Shown piece after piece: positions 21,487 through 33,611 of a stretch of DNA of 64,000 bases. The stretch comes from Pohlia nutans (Eukaryota > Streptophyta > Bryopsida > Bryales > Mniaceae), in NCBI GenBank assembly GCA_022496805.1, contig CM040096.1, forward strand, positions 14,323,501 to 14,387,500, in the 5' to 3' direction. Position numbers and translations under genes: made by a program. How positions within the stretch are numbered: position 1 is the stretch's first letter; the number at the start of each line of letters is the position of its first letter. The notes under the pieces are model-generated. The model made no database searches and was not told where the DNA came from. It worked only from the letters and a program-made list of their open reading frames with translations.

Positions 21487-21753
21487 TTATTTTGTACTAG
21501 GCCTTGAATTGTCTATTAGGGTCGTGGGTGATACATGTCTTGCTTCTCTTAATCGAACAAGCTTTTGTTGTAGGCCGTGAATTTCTCGTCTAGCTTCTTC
21601 AGTCATTGGATCAATTTGAGGCTCTTTACTTGGATTGCGAAGAAATGCGATCTCCTCCCGCACACTATTTATAAGAGCTTGAAGATCTGCAAGAGTTGCC
21701 ACTCTATTATCTATATGTGGCGATGCACTATCCATGGCCTGATTTACTTCCAT
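21487..21753 (-). CDS. Gag N-terminal segment, cut off by a stop (copy 2)
   Basis: This is identical to 9442-9708 in copy 1, including the terminating TAA (21487-21489). The stop is therefore older than the duplication. Confidence 0.6.
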   Translation of the reverse strand: MEVNQAMDSASPHIDNRVATLADLQALINSVREEIAFLRNPSKEPQIDPMTEEARREIHGLQQKLVRLREARHVSPTTLIDNSRPSTK

Positions 21754-21878
21754 ATTAAGGAGATAAATCGATTGAAATTTAGAAAAGAAAAAGTTGTTAA
21801 ATCTTTGGAGAAGATGGTAACACTATCTATTACTAAAACTAATTTGGAGAAAAGAGAAAATAAAACACTAAAAAATCT

Positions 21879-22241
21879 CAGCTTTAGAGGAGGGTAATCC
21901 GCAACTTCTAAGAACGCTTTCAAGAAGAGGGGTAATCCACGCTCTATCAAGAAGGCAAGATTCTGAAATCGATGTTAATAGTCATTTCTATTAGCTTTGC
22001 TAAAAAGAAGGAATTAATACCAATCCAAGGGAGACTAATCTGCAACCCTTAGAACGCTTAAGTATCTTTAAAGGAAGGAGTAGTCCACTCTCTGCCTTTG
22101 AAAAACTAAGCTCTGATATTGAAATTGAGAAAATATCAGTTTAGAGGAAAGTAATCCGCAACCTCTAAAGCGCTAGAATACCTTCAAGAAGAGGGGTGAT
22201 CCGCTCTCAAGCAAGAAGGATACAGCTCTGATATTAAGATG
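21879..22241 (-). repeat. Leader with three diverged repeat units (copy 2)
   Basis: This is the counterpart of 9834-10196. It differs by A at 22222, where copy 1 has C at 10177, next to one of the primer-site-like sequences. Confidence 0.6.
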
Positions 22242-22259
22242 AAATCAGTCTCGACAAAC

Positions 22260-22639
22260 TGTTACGGACACGGAAATACACACAATAAATCTAAACAAGA
22301 AGTTCAGAGAGAACATGCAAGAACTAGATTGATCAGATGAGTACACAAACAACACCAAGAGAGGTGAGCTAGAGCTCTAAGAAATGCGTTGTCGAGACTG
22401 AAGAACCCTTCAGCCTCGACTCCTATATATACTACTGGATAGGAAGCTTCTCAAGCTACTTCTGTGAACTAGGACGCTTCTCAAACAACTTCCACTAACC
22501 AAGAAGCTTCTCGAGCAGCTTCTTAGAATCTATTAGAATATACTAAGAATCTTCCAGAACCTTCTAAAAGAATCTTTAAAGAATATTCTATAGAATCTTC
22601 AAGGAATCTTCTAGAAGTTTCTAATGTATGTCCGTGACA
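22260..22639 (-). repeat. LTR D (5' LTR of G2 copy 2)
   Basis: This 380-bp LTR is the counterpart of LTR B, with the same marker bases. Heat-shock elements are at 22547-22564 and 22604-22621. It is followed by GCACC. Confidence 0.95.
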
Positions 22640-23141
22640 GCACCCTTTATGAAGTATTCAGATGGAGTGCAGTCTTGCACCCTTGCCCAACACCCTCTGT
22701 GATCTATTAAGATGTCATTCAGCCATGCACTCTTGCCTTGCATAATTGCATTACTATTCAGATGACTTGCACCCTTCAGCTGACTTGCCCCTCACAGCTG
22801 TTTGAGTTCCATGTATAAATGAATGCAATATTCTAAGTTCAAACGTAGTCTAGGCTCGTAATTGGGACCTCAGGACTGGTATTAAATAATTGGTGTACAT
22901 GGTATCCAAAGGATTACTGTAGAGTTGTATTAGTGTGTTTGGATCATCTACAATAGTGAACAGATTCAAAGCAAGAGCTATGGATGCAATAAGTGAGTAC
23001 TGTAGTAATTTGTATACTCAAAACCCCAAGTGTGAGGTTACATATTATATAACGATCTAGGATCTCACACTCCATTACAAAAAAATATCACATGTAAACA
23101 CTGAATGGAATAAACAAGTGAATTCAACACTTATAGCGTTT

Positions 23142-24418
23142 CTAATCCACAGCATCTGCAGCTTCAGAAACGAATTCGCTAAGAACGTTCATCAGAATTT
23201 CTTGTACGTGCAATTCTACCTCATCTATCATTTGATCTGGAGAAGCAATTCTTGGACCTGAAGAGGGACTGAAATTGAAACGCAAAAAGACTTTGGAAAG
23301 CACAGTCCATAAAGATATTGGGCAGACAAGAAATGTTAGGTGTCAATCTGATTCAAAGGCAGAGATGTCTAGGAATCGTTCAACACGCTTATCATATCGT
23401 GGTGACGGGGTGAGCTTTGGAGAGGAATCTGATGTAACTCCAGCATAAGCCTGCGCAATTGCCTCTGCATAAGAAGGAAGTAGAAATGGAGGTGTTGGAT
23501 TTCTGTCCCATGTTGGAAGCTTGAGAACTGTTGGGGAAGTCGAGATACTTACTATGCTGCATCAACAAACAGAAAGAACACCAAGTCAAGAATCAAAGAA
23601 AATCAAACAAATGCTTACTAAATTGGAGATAATGGGAGACTTACTCACAATGTATGTCTCGGATTGGAGAACCAGAGTCGGAGTCAGATTCCAGGATTTG
23701 GGCGTCTGCAACATTTGCGACTTGAGGGGGTGCTGGTGGTGGCGTGCGAAGAGGAACCAACACCGCGTCAAATATTTTGGTATCACTCTCTAAAGTCAGA
23801 ATGTGGCGATTTGATGCTTGCGCAGCTCGAACGGATGCCCCTGAAATTAGTGACAATTCTGTTAGCATCTCCTTGGAAAGTGTCGCGCATACATAAATAA
23901 TTCTTTAAATTCAATCAAAGCTCAAAAGAAACTCACCAACGCCAGCATTGAAGTCAACTACGATGCCGTTGATTGGTGAAAGACCCGAGATAAACACTTT
24001 GAGAAGAGCATCCGATTTTTGCTTTGAACCTCGCCATGGCCTGGATGTTGCTGGATCACACATCTGGTTCGTTTCGTCAACTGCACTGAAAAGAACATCG
24101 TCATTCTCCAAGTCGATCGAAAGAATGGCGGGATCTTGTGCTATCACCAGAGGAAGAGGTTGTCTTTCAATTTTCTCGTCCAACTCCCTCACGGCAACCA
24201 AAGCCTTGAATTTCAGCGTCTTTTCTAAAATTAGCAAGTGTAATTACTGTAAGCATATTTATTATGTTTACCGTGTAATGTGTGGCCTCACATGCAATGA
24301 CGATCTCTTCATACATGCCCCGACGCTGAGCTTTAACGAGATCAAGCAGATTCTGCTCAGTGGTATTGTAGACAGGGTCACACCTGCTTAGAGATTCAGG
24401 AAGTAGTTCAACCAACAT
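23142..24418 (-). CDS. DNA N4/N6-methylase-like protein, multi-exon (copy 2)
   Basis: This is a segmental copy of the gene at 11097-12373, with exons at 24418-24272, 24219-23937, 23840-23649 and 23551-23343 and a possible last exon at 23268-23142. I saw no difference in the coding parts. It sits 503 bp from LTR D, so both copies are next to a heat-shock-element-bearing LTR that points away from them. Confidence 0.55.
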
Positions 24419-24644
24419 CCCACTTAAAAAGAAAATGTTGTGACTTTATGGTAGTATTATACTTGAGTGCAGTTTGATAGGTGTAGTCAAAGCTGCGTAC
24501 TTCTGTTTTGCTAAGTGTGTTCCATTTTCCTTGGAGTTCATGAAAAATCCAGAATCTGTACTCCGTTCTATTTTTACTAATACATTGCAAACTGATTATC
24601 TGAATATGCAATTCAACCCTAAATTTTTGCTAGATGTGTGGCTA

Positions 24645-26845
24645 ATTTGACTTCTGTAATACTCCTGCAATACGTATTTCATGGATTTGCATTCTGTAGA
24701 TGACCGGTGTGTTCCAGAAATAAAATTCCCTCTACCTTATGGTTTCGCAACTTATATGATCATTTGAGAAATACATGAATCTATTTATATATTTGTTTGT
24801 GGAAAGATTATTAAATTCCATTTCAAAGCGTAATTGAAATTTATGGTTATAGGCCCAATTTCCACTGTTTTAGGATAACTTTATTGAAATGATTTTTATC
24901 TTTTCTAAAATTAGCAAGTGTAATTACTTTATTCCCCCTCTTAAATGCTTATAAATAGTATATTCCACGGCCATAGGCCTCATCTTTTTTTTAAATTCAA
25001 GTACTTTTTATCTTTTCTTTTTAGATTTTCCGCTCACCGCTCGTAATTTTCCACTCACCGCTCGTGATTTTCTGCTCACCGCTCGCGAAATAACATTCCT
25101 AACACTTTGACGAAGAAGATTTTATGCTTCATTTTTCGCTTACACTAAGTTGAAGTTATGGGTGAGTGAAGTTGACATAAGACGAGGCTGGACCGTAAGT
25201 ACTGTGTTATTTAGGTAATTTCGAATTATATTGTATAGTGAGTTACAATTAAACACCACGGGATTGATTCTAAATATAGTCGAATACAAGATATAGAACA
25301 AAAGTGCGAAAAAGACCCTTAAGATCGCTTTTGTAAATTATTTTTCTTGGGATCGAGTGAATGTCGTGATGTTATACATTTTGGTGAATGTGGTTTTATG
25401 TTTCATTTTTTGTCTATATAGGGATAACGAGTGAAATTCAAGAAAAAAATTAGGTCGGCCGTATGGACTTTATCATTTAAGTACTTTATAACTGTACTAT
25501 ATAAAGAATTACAGTTCATTTTAATATTTTTTTCCCTTACGGTACGATTGTTATTTGTGTGAAAATTTATTTATTACTTCAACTCTTCATTTCACTCTTT
25601 ACTTCAACTTAATGTAATATAGTGAAAAATATTGTGAGAAGATATGTGAGTCTCTTAGTTCTTATTAGGTTTTTTAGAATATTTCTTCATTGTGAAAATA
25701 ATGTTGTTCATTATAGTCGTATTAGTATAATCAATTTAATAAACATTGATTTTAAAATTCACAGTTGAATAAAATAGAGTAGTTTTAGTATTTCAAAGCC
25801 TCAATTTTAATTAGCCAGAAATATAAGCAAAAATTATTTGTACTTAACTCAATAATAAATAAAGAGTATTTCAATTTTTCATAGAATGCATTATAAGGAC
25901 ATCATATGGACATGTTGTGAACCTTCAAAGTGTTTATGTATTAAAAATTCCGTCAGAGCCAAGTCTTATGGTTCCTCTAAATCCTTAGTTTGAATCTATT
26001 GTATTCTGATTTGATTTTACAAGTAAGATTTTAATATTTTTTTCTATGCACTATATGTAAGAATCTTATTGTTCAAGGAGTTTAATGTGTTTTCAAAGAA
26101 ATTACTAATTCTGTTATATTGGTAGAGAACAATAAACTAGTAATCAATAATCGATTTTAATTTTTTTTTCCGAATGAGTTGATTGATGTATTAATTGCAG
26201 GATTACGTTTACTATTCAATACAGAAGAAATAATAAATAGGAGTAAAAAAAGAAAATGGGAGAAGAGAAGGACATGATTCTTTATGGACGGGAAGTATAC
26301 TGCTAGAATTCAATATATTTATACATACATATAGAAAAGATAGATAAAATATTATGTTTAATTTGACTATAGATTTACACACTTAGTTTCCAAACAACAA
26401 ATAGAGTATTTATTATATTGCAGTTAACAGTGTTTATTTGCATTAAAGATTCAAAAAAATTAGTTTGTTGAAATTAAAAGTTTTTGATGATTAAATGAAT
26501 TCATTGTACTTTGAAATTGCGGATTGTTTTAAAATTGAACGGACACAATTTTGTTAATAAAAAATGATCTGTTATTATTTTGCCGATTGAGTGGTTCATT
26601 TGTGTGTTTTGATGCTTTTAAAATCAACAACAATACAAGTTAAAATAAATAGTATAAACAATATGAAATTATCATTGTAGTGAAACCCATTGTTTTGAAA
26701 ACGTATGTAAAAGTATTAAAAAGCTTAAAATTGTAGATACTAATAATAATATATCCTTTCAAACTCCACATTTCTTCAATATGATCATCATTAGCACATT
26801 TGTATTGTAACGCATTAGAGATTTGTTGTATTTTTAAAAATTATA
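24645..26845. other. AT-rich non-coding DNA with short repeats (copy 2)
   Basis: This is a segmental copy of 12600-14800. The three 21-bp repeats are at 25025-25087, and the 30-bp exact repeat is at 24219-24248 and 24899-24928. Confidence 0.6.
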
Positions 26846-26892
26846 AATATGTTTTTTTTTATAAATCACCGCAGAGTCGTATGTGTTGACAA

Positions 26893-27270
26893 TTACATGT
26901 CTACATCAGCTTTGTGTCTCTTTACCTTTGTTTTCTCAAACCTGAATAATCTCTTCAGGGTCTCATTTGCCTTCCGCGCTTCCTTTTTGAAAAACTCATT
27001 CTTTAAAAGGGTTTTCAAGTTCAATTTCTTCTTGAGATCTTGAGCATGAATTTTTGCTATTTTTTTTGCCCTTATAACCTTGTCCATGGCGTCATTGTTG
27101 TTTTTGAGTATGAAAACCTCTTTTGCATTCTCGGTAGTGTAAAAATGGGTTTCCTCAACCTTAGGAATATATTTTGTCTCAATTTCCAAGTACCACCCAA
27201 TACTACGAAGATAAGCACAGGTCCACATCTTCAACTGAGTCAAATTAAATGTATACTCCAAATTGAACAT
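26893..27270 (-). CDS. Hypothetical lysine-rich protein, 125 codons (copy 2)
   Basis: This is a segmental copy of the ORF at 14848-15225 with the same sequence. It gives no independent evidence that the frame is coding, because the duplication is too recent for selection to show. Confidence 0.35.
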   Translation of the reverse strand: MFNLEYTFNLTQLKMWTCAYLRSIGWYLEIETKYIPKVEETHFYTTENAKEVFILKNNNDAMDKVIRAKKIAKIHAQDLKKKLNLKTLLKNEFFKKEARKANETLKRLFRFEKTKVKRHKADVDM

Positions 27271-27339
27271 ATCATTCCATGAACTTATAAAGTGAAGAAG
27301 GTCCTCCTTATTGATAGCATTTTTTAAAATCAGCTACAG

Positions 27340-27949
27340 GGTGAAAGCATGGTAAACTGAACCACTTGTGATCCCTGTGAAGAAACAATAATGCAGGGTC
27401 CAAAAATCTATTAAACTTTTATTTTTTGTGAATTTTTTTTGTGTATAAAATAAAATATAATTTTTTTAACAAAGTCTAACCAAAAAAATTGAAAAAAATC
27501 ATGTTGAATAAGTATTTATGTGTGTTATAGTAAGGTTAAAGCGATTAAAATTGGAAAAGTAGTTCTGACCGAATTGAAAAGTAAATACAAAACATGTTGA
27601 AATTGCATTAAATATTTATTTTTTCAAGAATTTTTTTTTGGAGCCCTTGAATGCACAATGAACTTATAGAATATATAATTTATATTTATATTGAACATGA
27701 TTCAATTCATCAGATTTGCTTCCAAAATTTGTTTTAGACATCTATTTTCAAGCTTTACTTTTAGTAACCTTTTTTTAATATTTTAATTTGAAACTTTAGA
27801 TTAAAGTACCTAATAAAACCATGGAGGGCTCTACCAAATTAGAACTTAAATATATGAATTTTTAGTTCTAATTTATGGCCTTTGACCAAGAAAATTGTAA
27901 TTTCAGCACTAAGGATGACTTTAATGGTTCAGTTTACCGTGCTTTCACC
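27340..27949. mobile_element. MITE-like element with 25-bp inverted ends (copy 2)
   Basis: This is a segmental copy of the element at 15295-15904. Confidence 0.5.
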
Positions 27950-28340
27950 TTTCAATATAAAACATCTGTAAAAAAATTAGTAAATACTGATAGTCTTATA
28001 ATAGTCTCATAAATAGTCATTAGATTAGTGTAAAAAAAACACTATATGGACTCTCCACAAAGTACAAACACTATCAATGTCATGATACTCTTTATTATTT
28101 CTTTCTTTGTTGTTTATTTACGGTACGCTCTAACCGTAGTATTCCCTAGAGCTGATATCTTTTGCTGAAACAAAAATTCAATGTTTATATTGAGTTAAAG
28201 AAGTAATGCGTATATACAACAGAAAACATGGTTAGTGTAGTAAGAGATTTACGCGGAATATGAGTTTTGTGAATGTCTCTACCGAAAGATGATATTATGA
28301 CTATCAAATGTAGCTTTTACATTTTTGGAATATGAAGCAC

Positions 28341-28720
28341 TGTTACGGACACGGAAATACACACAATAAATCTAAACAAGAAGTTCAGAGAGAACATGCA
28401 AGAACTAGATTGATCAGATGAGTACACAAACAACACCAAGAGAGGTGAGCTAGAGCTCTAAGAAATGCGTTGTCGAGACTGAAGAACCCTTCAGCCTCGA
28501 CTCCTATATATACTACTGGATAGGAAGCTTCTCGAGCTACTTCTGTGAACTAGGACGCTTCTCAAACAACTTCCACTAACCAAGAAGCTTCTTGAGCAGC
28601 TTCTTAGAATCTATTAGAATATACTAAGAATCTTCCAGAACCTTCTAAAAGAATCTTTAAAGAATATTCTATAGAATCTTCAAGGAATCTTCTAGAAGTT
28701 TCTAATGTATGTCCGTGACA
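28341..28720 (-). repeat. LTR E, solo LTR
   Basis: This 380-bp LTR has no internal region attached. It is flanked on both sides by the same 5 bp, AGCAC (28336-28340 and 28721-28725), so it is a genuine insertion that lost its interior. It has private differences from A and B (AGAAGCTTCTTGAGC where A reads GGAAGCTTCTCGAGC). Heat-shock elements are at 28628-28645 and 28685-28702. Confidence 0.9.
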
Positions 28721-28725
28721 AGCAC

Positions 28726-29992
28726 TAATGATCTTGTTCAGCTGTTTGACTGTTATCAATGAAAATCTGCAAACTTGATACAAGGTATGTACCAAGTTCA
28801 TCTTCACGTGTATGTTCTCTGTATATGTACAATCACCGATTTGAAAGCGTAAGATTTTGATGATTAAAATCAAATTTAGAAAAATTTAGAAAAATTCATA
28901 ACCAAAACAATAATAAATATGATGTACCCGTTGATGTCATGCATAACCTGCGTGACTGCATCGAGGCAGCCTTTGATATCAAGAATTATTGTATTTATTG
29001 AGTATTGTCACTTCAAGTCCTTCGGATGATCTCGAAAGATCATTTGTAACAACACATGTAGTTTATGGTTATCATTACAAGTAGAAAACTATGCAAAAAA
29101 AATCACAGCGGAAATTGATTGCGGATGTTGAAAGGAGCCCGATCTGCAGTCGCTAAACTACTATAGATTTTTCTTTTTTGTTTTGCGATTGCAATTTTGA
29201 TAATTTCGCGGCATATAATATACGGTTAAATAGGTTTTGAAAATATCTTTCCTACTGTATTTAACACGCCCTGAAATTGAAATATATAATCAAGACGAAT
29301 TGCTCTTCTATGCATTTCACAGTCGATCAATTTTAAGGAACAACTTTTGAACGGTTTGACTTCTAATGTGTCACATATTATCATAGCATAAATCACTAGT
29401 ACTTAGTATCATATATATTAGAAAAATAAAATAAAAATAAAAATAATATATATATACTAATATATTGGCTATTCTATATTTATTTATTTTTACTTTTAAA
29501 AGAATTGTCGATTTCAAAAAGCGAAGAATATTGTTGATTTATAAGAACCCTAATCACCATGATAAGCCCCGTGGTCATAGGGTGCAAGATTTACAATAAC
29601 TAGTCAATTTTTTAACAATATGTAATTCTTTTAGAGATTTTAGATTTTTTAACGTTGATTTTTCAGATATATGCTCTAAGCTCTCTAAATGTAGGCTTTG
29701 TGCTCTTAGACTATCTATACTAGGCTCACATACTAGCATCATTGCAAATTTAGTGGAGTCAAGTTTTTTGAATACTTCATAGGTACGCTCATGAGATTCA
29801 TAATTTTTTTCCCCTAAAGCATAATTGTATGGAATTGAAAGGCGTATCTCATTTTAGGCAGAGACAGTCCGATTAGGACCCCATATTAGGCTTGCGTCTG
29901 GCAGCGCACGCAATTGTTTAGGAGTCAAATATAAATATGAATGAAATAAACACAATGAATGAAATAATGGAGGAGGTTGGGAGTTAATTTAA
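28726..29992. other. AT-rich DNA without a recognisable gene
   Basis: The stretch has many stops in all frames. An A/T-rich simple repeat lies at about 29420-29460. I see no RNA gene or mobile element apart from the bordering ones. Confidence 0.6.
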
Positions 29993-30560
29993 CCCCTAAA
30001 CGTTCTCACTCTTTTCAGATTTGGCAGTTTTCCAAACATGCATTATAAAATGCAACTAAGAGGGATATTTTCAACTTGATGAATGAATAAAAGTGGTACA
30101 TTATGCATTTTAGATTCTATCCATACGGTTAGGTTTGCGATTGCTATCACCAATATTTGTGTATTCAATTTCAAACTTAAAATTTAACACTCTTTTGTAA
30201 TATGATTACGAATAAGATATTGACAATTTAATAATGAAATTTGTTGTGATGGGTTGAAATGTAATACTCTAAGTGTAGTGATTTTTGAAGATTTTTTGGT
30301 TGCTTAATTTTAGTACTTGACTTTTTCAAGAGCACTTTTAGACTAAAATCTACGAAATTTTGAGTGGAACACTACAACATGAAACGAGGCATGAAAATTT
30401 CACAAATCATCCCCTTTCTAATCGGATCACACATGCTCGGAGCTAACTTCCCGTAAAAGTTTCAGTAAAAAATCCACGCTGCAAAAAGTGCATGATGGAT
30501 GAGAAAACGGACTTCAAATCCGTACATCATGCAAAATATGCATGGTTGGGCATTTAGGGG
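29993..30560. mobile_element. TTAA-flanked MITE, piggyBac-like
   Basis: This 568-bp element is flanked by TTAA on both sides (29989-29992 and 30561-30564). Its ends are CCCCTAAACG on the left and, read inverted, CCCCTAAATG on the right. A TTAA target with ends that start CCC is the signature of piggyBac elements. No transposase frame is present. Its right part is about three-quarters identical to 33146-33607. Confidence 0.6.
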
Positions 30561-30564
30561 TTAA

Positions 30565-32522
30565 ATTGTCTTTGCCATTGCCTGAAAACGTGATGGAGGG
30601 TTATTTGCTACATTATTTCAAGAGGTATAGATCACAATATCACAAGTTTTGGATTAAACATGAAGTTGCAAACAGGCTTGACGCTTGTAAACTAATGGTC
30701 TGCGAGCAATTGATAGAGTACTAGAAATCGCTTGAAGGGGTAAAAAATGCCATCAAAATAAGAAAAATACGTTGGCCTAAAAATTACATCTAGTACATAT
30801 CTTACCATGTTAACAAATGTTGTTATGGATAGTTTGCGTGATCGTGAAAGAGACATTTCTGATTTATGACATAGATTGGTTCCAGGATCATATGCTAATT
30901 GATATGCGTAATTGACTGATGTAGTTATTGATTCCTTAGTACTACTAGGTCGTACATGAATCCCTTTTATAATCCCTGAATTTTGTATTGAGGATTGATA
31001 CACAATATGCCTTAAAATGACGTTACGTAATTAAAAAATATCAAAGTCGATGTTGTAGTTCGAAGATGTAAGGACTTTAAGTGAAACACCGAATGACATT
31101 TTGGATATGCATAATTCAAAAATAGTTCTTAGTTAGTGACAAGTGAGATTGTATAGTATACAACGACATATAGAAGTGAATTCAGGTTTTTTCCTACATC
31201 AAGACGTCATTTCTAAAAGCTACTACATGACAACAAAGTGGGAACTATACCTTTAGTTTTCTAGTTTGTACAAACGTGTACATGCTTGTGATTTGGCATG
31301 ATGAATATTCTTATAACAATGTACCTTCAAATAACAATAAGAAACTAATTATTGTCTTGAAATACTTGCATCATCCGGGGTGAATTGTAGGTTGTACGAA
31401 ATGCAAAATGTGTATAATATGTAGAAGATGGTTCTATCACTACATTTATTTGAGAACTTATGTATAATTGTTATGTATTGTGATAGAAGGCGAAGCAAAA
31501 GACTGGTAGCGAATGTTTCAAAGGAGACGAGGATACTAAAGACAATTTATTGTTTTCTCCTGTTCACCTCCTTTGCAAAGTTGTTTCGGTATCCGGGAGT
31601 GTATATAGCTACACTTATTCATTTTGTGAACGTACTGTCAATTATACTAATGACTTGTTATTTAAACTAACTGAGAGGAATGATGCGGAATCGTATTGGA
31701 ATAATTTTTTTATGACATTGGCATCTTTTGTGTTCGCAGGATTTCCTAGGGTTTGATGATGTCATTTGAGATAGGACTAAAATACCATCTCTTATGCCCA
31801 CTCGGAATCCTATGGCAGACATAAGCAACCAACTTCATGATGCAATTGACAATATTTTGTCTTCATTTGTAGCTAGGTGTAGATCTCTGGCTTCAACAAA
31901 TCCAACATTGAAAGCTCAATTTTCACCTCTTCTAAACCATAATATAGAAGCTTTGCAGAGTGTAAAAAGTGGTGCTCGAACAACAGCGGAAATGCATTTT
32001 AGGTTAAGATGACTGCGTGTACTTTCTATCTTGATATGGCCGCATGTGTGGGAAGATACCATTTATTTCCACGTAATTTACAAACTACATCTCAAGGCCA
32101 AAGTCAGAGCAAAGAAAACACCCATGAGTTGATGAGTATGGAACTGGTAATCAACATAGGAGACGTCTACAATACTGCAATTCTGATACGAAGGGCTCTG
32201 TAACTGATTCATCTGGGAGAGTGAGAAGAATTATAAGTGTTAGTACTGGAAATGCCAAGTTCAATACTTGAATTCAAAAAACCGACGTATCTTGCAGAAA
32301 AATTCAATAGTTAGGAAGAAGGAATTTGTAGTGTTATCTTCTGATCTATCATCTGAGAGATCGATATTTCCTCGGAAGAATGGAGTATTGAAAAAGTAAG
32401 AGAAAGATAAAAATGGAATATCATAAAGCATATACATTGAAGAAATTGAAGGGGGACAAAGCTTCCGAATAGCAATTTAGGGTGCCCAGAGTTCAAGAAG
32501 TACTGAAAACAGTAACGGGAAC
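30565..32522. other. Region without a confident gene
   Basis: Short plus-strand frames occur at 31428-31756 and 31794-32203 (for example MPTRNPMADISNQ at 31794). They could be exons of a decayed gene that continues into the ORF at 32523, but no splice chain is convincing and I recognise no domain. Confidence 0.4.
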
Positions 32523-33020
32523 GTGAAGTGCACAAGAAACTGTATGTCTGAAACCAACCATTATTCGAACTTGAAGCAGAAATTGCCTCTTGTGGAGGAG
32601 AGTGCTAGGAAGGGTGATGTGGATACAGAGGTTGGTGTCGGAGGTTCCTTTAAGTTTTTCAGAATGTCATTGCAGAAATTAGAAACAAAATTCGATAGTG
32701 ATGATGGAATGAGCTTGAAGGAGGAGACGTTGTATAAAGAACAAAAAGGAATTAATGTGGAATTGTATGGTGAAAGTGACGAAGAAGAAGCACATGTGCT
32801 CCCTAGAGATGTAGTGAAGCGAAAATTGGAGTTTGAGTTACGCAAAAATAGAGTACAAAAAGATTCCAGATCAAAGGGAAAGAAGAGGATCAATAAAACG
32901 CAAACAGAGATGCTAAAAGCATCACAGATAGACGCGAATATTATAACAAAATTGGAGTTTTTTAGGCGAACAAAGAACTCAGTGAGTGTTGTTTTACTTG
33001 CTTTGAGTACAATTACATAG
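32523..33020 (+). CDS. Hypothetical charged protein, 165 codons
   Basis: The ORF is rich in Lys, Glu, Asp and Ser, and its middle and end look like a disordered, nuclear-type basic/acidic segment (SDEEEAHVLPRDVVKRKLE, then RSKGKKRINK). It has no similarity that I recognise. The last 20 residues are hydrophobic and may be read-through into an intron, since a GT follows RRTKNS. It lies between two TTAA-type elements, so it could be a remnant carried with them or one exon of a degraded host gene. Confidence 0.3.
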   Translation: MKCTRNCMSETNHYSNLKQKLPLVEESARKGDVDTEVGVGGSFKFFRMSLQKLETKFDSDDGMSLKEETLYKEQKGINVELYGESDEEEAHVLPRDVVKRKLEFELRKNRVQKDSRSKGKKRINKTQTEMLKASQIDANIITKLEFFRRTKNSVSVVLLALSTIT

Positions 33021-33145
33021 CAGGGAGTATTTGAATATAATAATGTTTCTGAATAATATAAATTGAAATCTTACTGGACAAGGCCTAGAATTTGCTGTGA
33101 TGTGATAACATCGTATAAGAAATTTGAACTTCATTTCAGTTGGTG

Positions 33146-33607
33146 TACTATAATGTAACATATTAATCGCAATTGCCAATATTTTGTATAAAATTTGAAA
33201 TGTAAAATATTTTGTACAAAATCTCAAATTATTTGGTAATTTGACTATGAATAAGATATTGACAATTTGTAGATGAAAGTTGTTGCGATGGGTTGACATT
33301 GAATATTCAAAGTGTAGTGATTTTTGGAGATTTTTTGGTTATTTAATTTTATGAGTTGATTGTTTTCAAGAACACTTTTGATTCGTTTTGAACTGAGATC
33401 TTAGAAATTGTTGGTGGAAAACAATGATTTGAAATGAAACATAGTTTTTCACAATCATCCCCTTTCTATTCGGATCACAAATGCATGAAGCTATCTTGCT
33501 TTGGTATTTTGTAGTAATTTTTTACTTGCAAAAAGTGCATGATAGATGAGAAAACGAAATTCAATTCAATACATTAGGCAAAAAACTATTGGTTAAGCAG
33601 TTAGAGG
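33146..33607. mobile_element. Diverged relative of the TTAA-flanked MITE, left end unclear
   Basis: From about 33146 the sequence follows the right part of the element at 29993-30560. The right end reads CAGTTAGAGG followed by TTAA (33608-33611), parallel to GCATTTAGGGG and TTAA in the other copy. The left end is either lost or too diverged to see. Confidence 0.45.
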
Positions 33608-33611
33608 TTAA

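Larger units (their letters stand above)
16296..22639 (-). mobile_element. Ty3/gypsy chromovirus, complete, copy 2 (element G2)
   Basis: This is a near-identical copy of the element at 4251-10594, made by segmental duplication and not by a new insertion. Its flanks do not match each other (AGCAC on the left at 16291-16295, GCACC on the right at 22640-22644), as expected if its left LTR is a recombination joint. Coding content is the same apart from one Ser-to-Pro change three residues before the end of Pol. Confidence 0.95.
16296..28340. repeat. Tandem duplication, unit 2 (12,045 bp)
   Basis: This is the second copy of 4251-16295. It is followed directly by one more LTR (28341-28720) in place of a third unit. 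Its left LTR is preceded by AGCAC, whereas unit 1 is preceded by GCACC. That is the mark left where a recombination event joined the solo-LTR site to the element. Confidence 0.95.

Noticed and set aside
4251..28340. Assembly artefact
   Set aside because: Not excluded by sequence alone, but the recombinant LTR, the flank swap and the base differences between units are what a real unequal crossover would leave.
4251..28720. Two independent retrotransposon insertions instead of a duplication
   Set aside because: The whole flank, including genes and MITEs, is copied at a constant 12,045-bp offset, and target-site duplications of the second element do not match each other.
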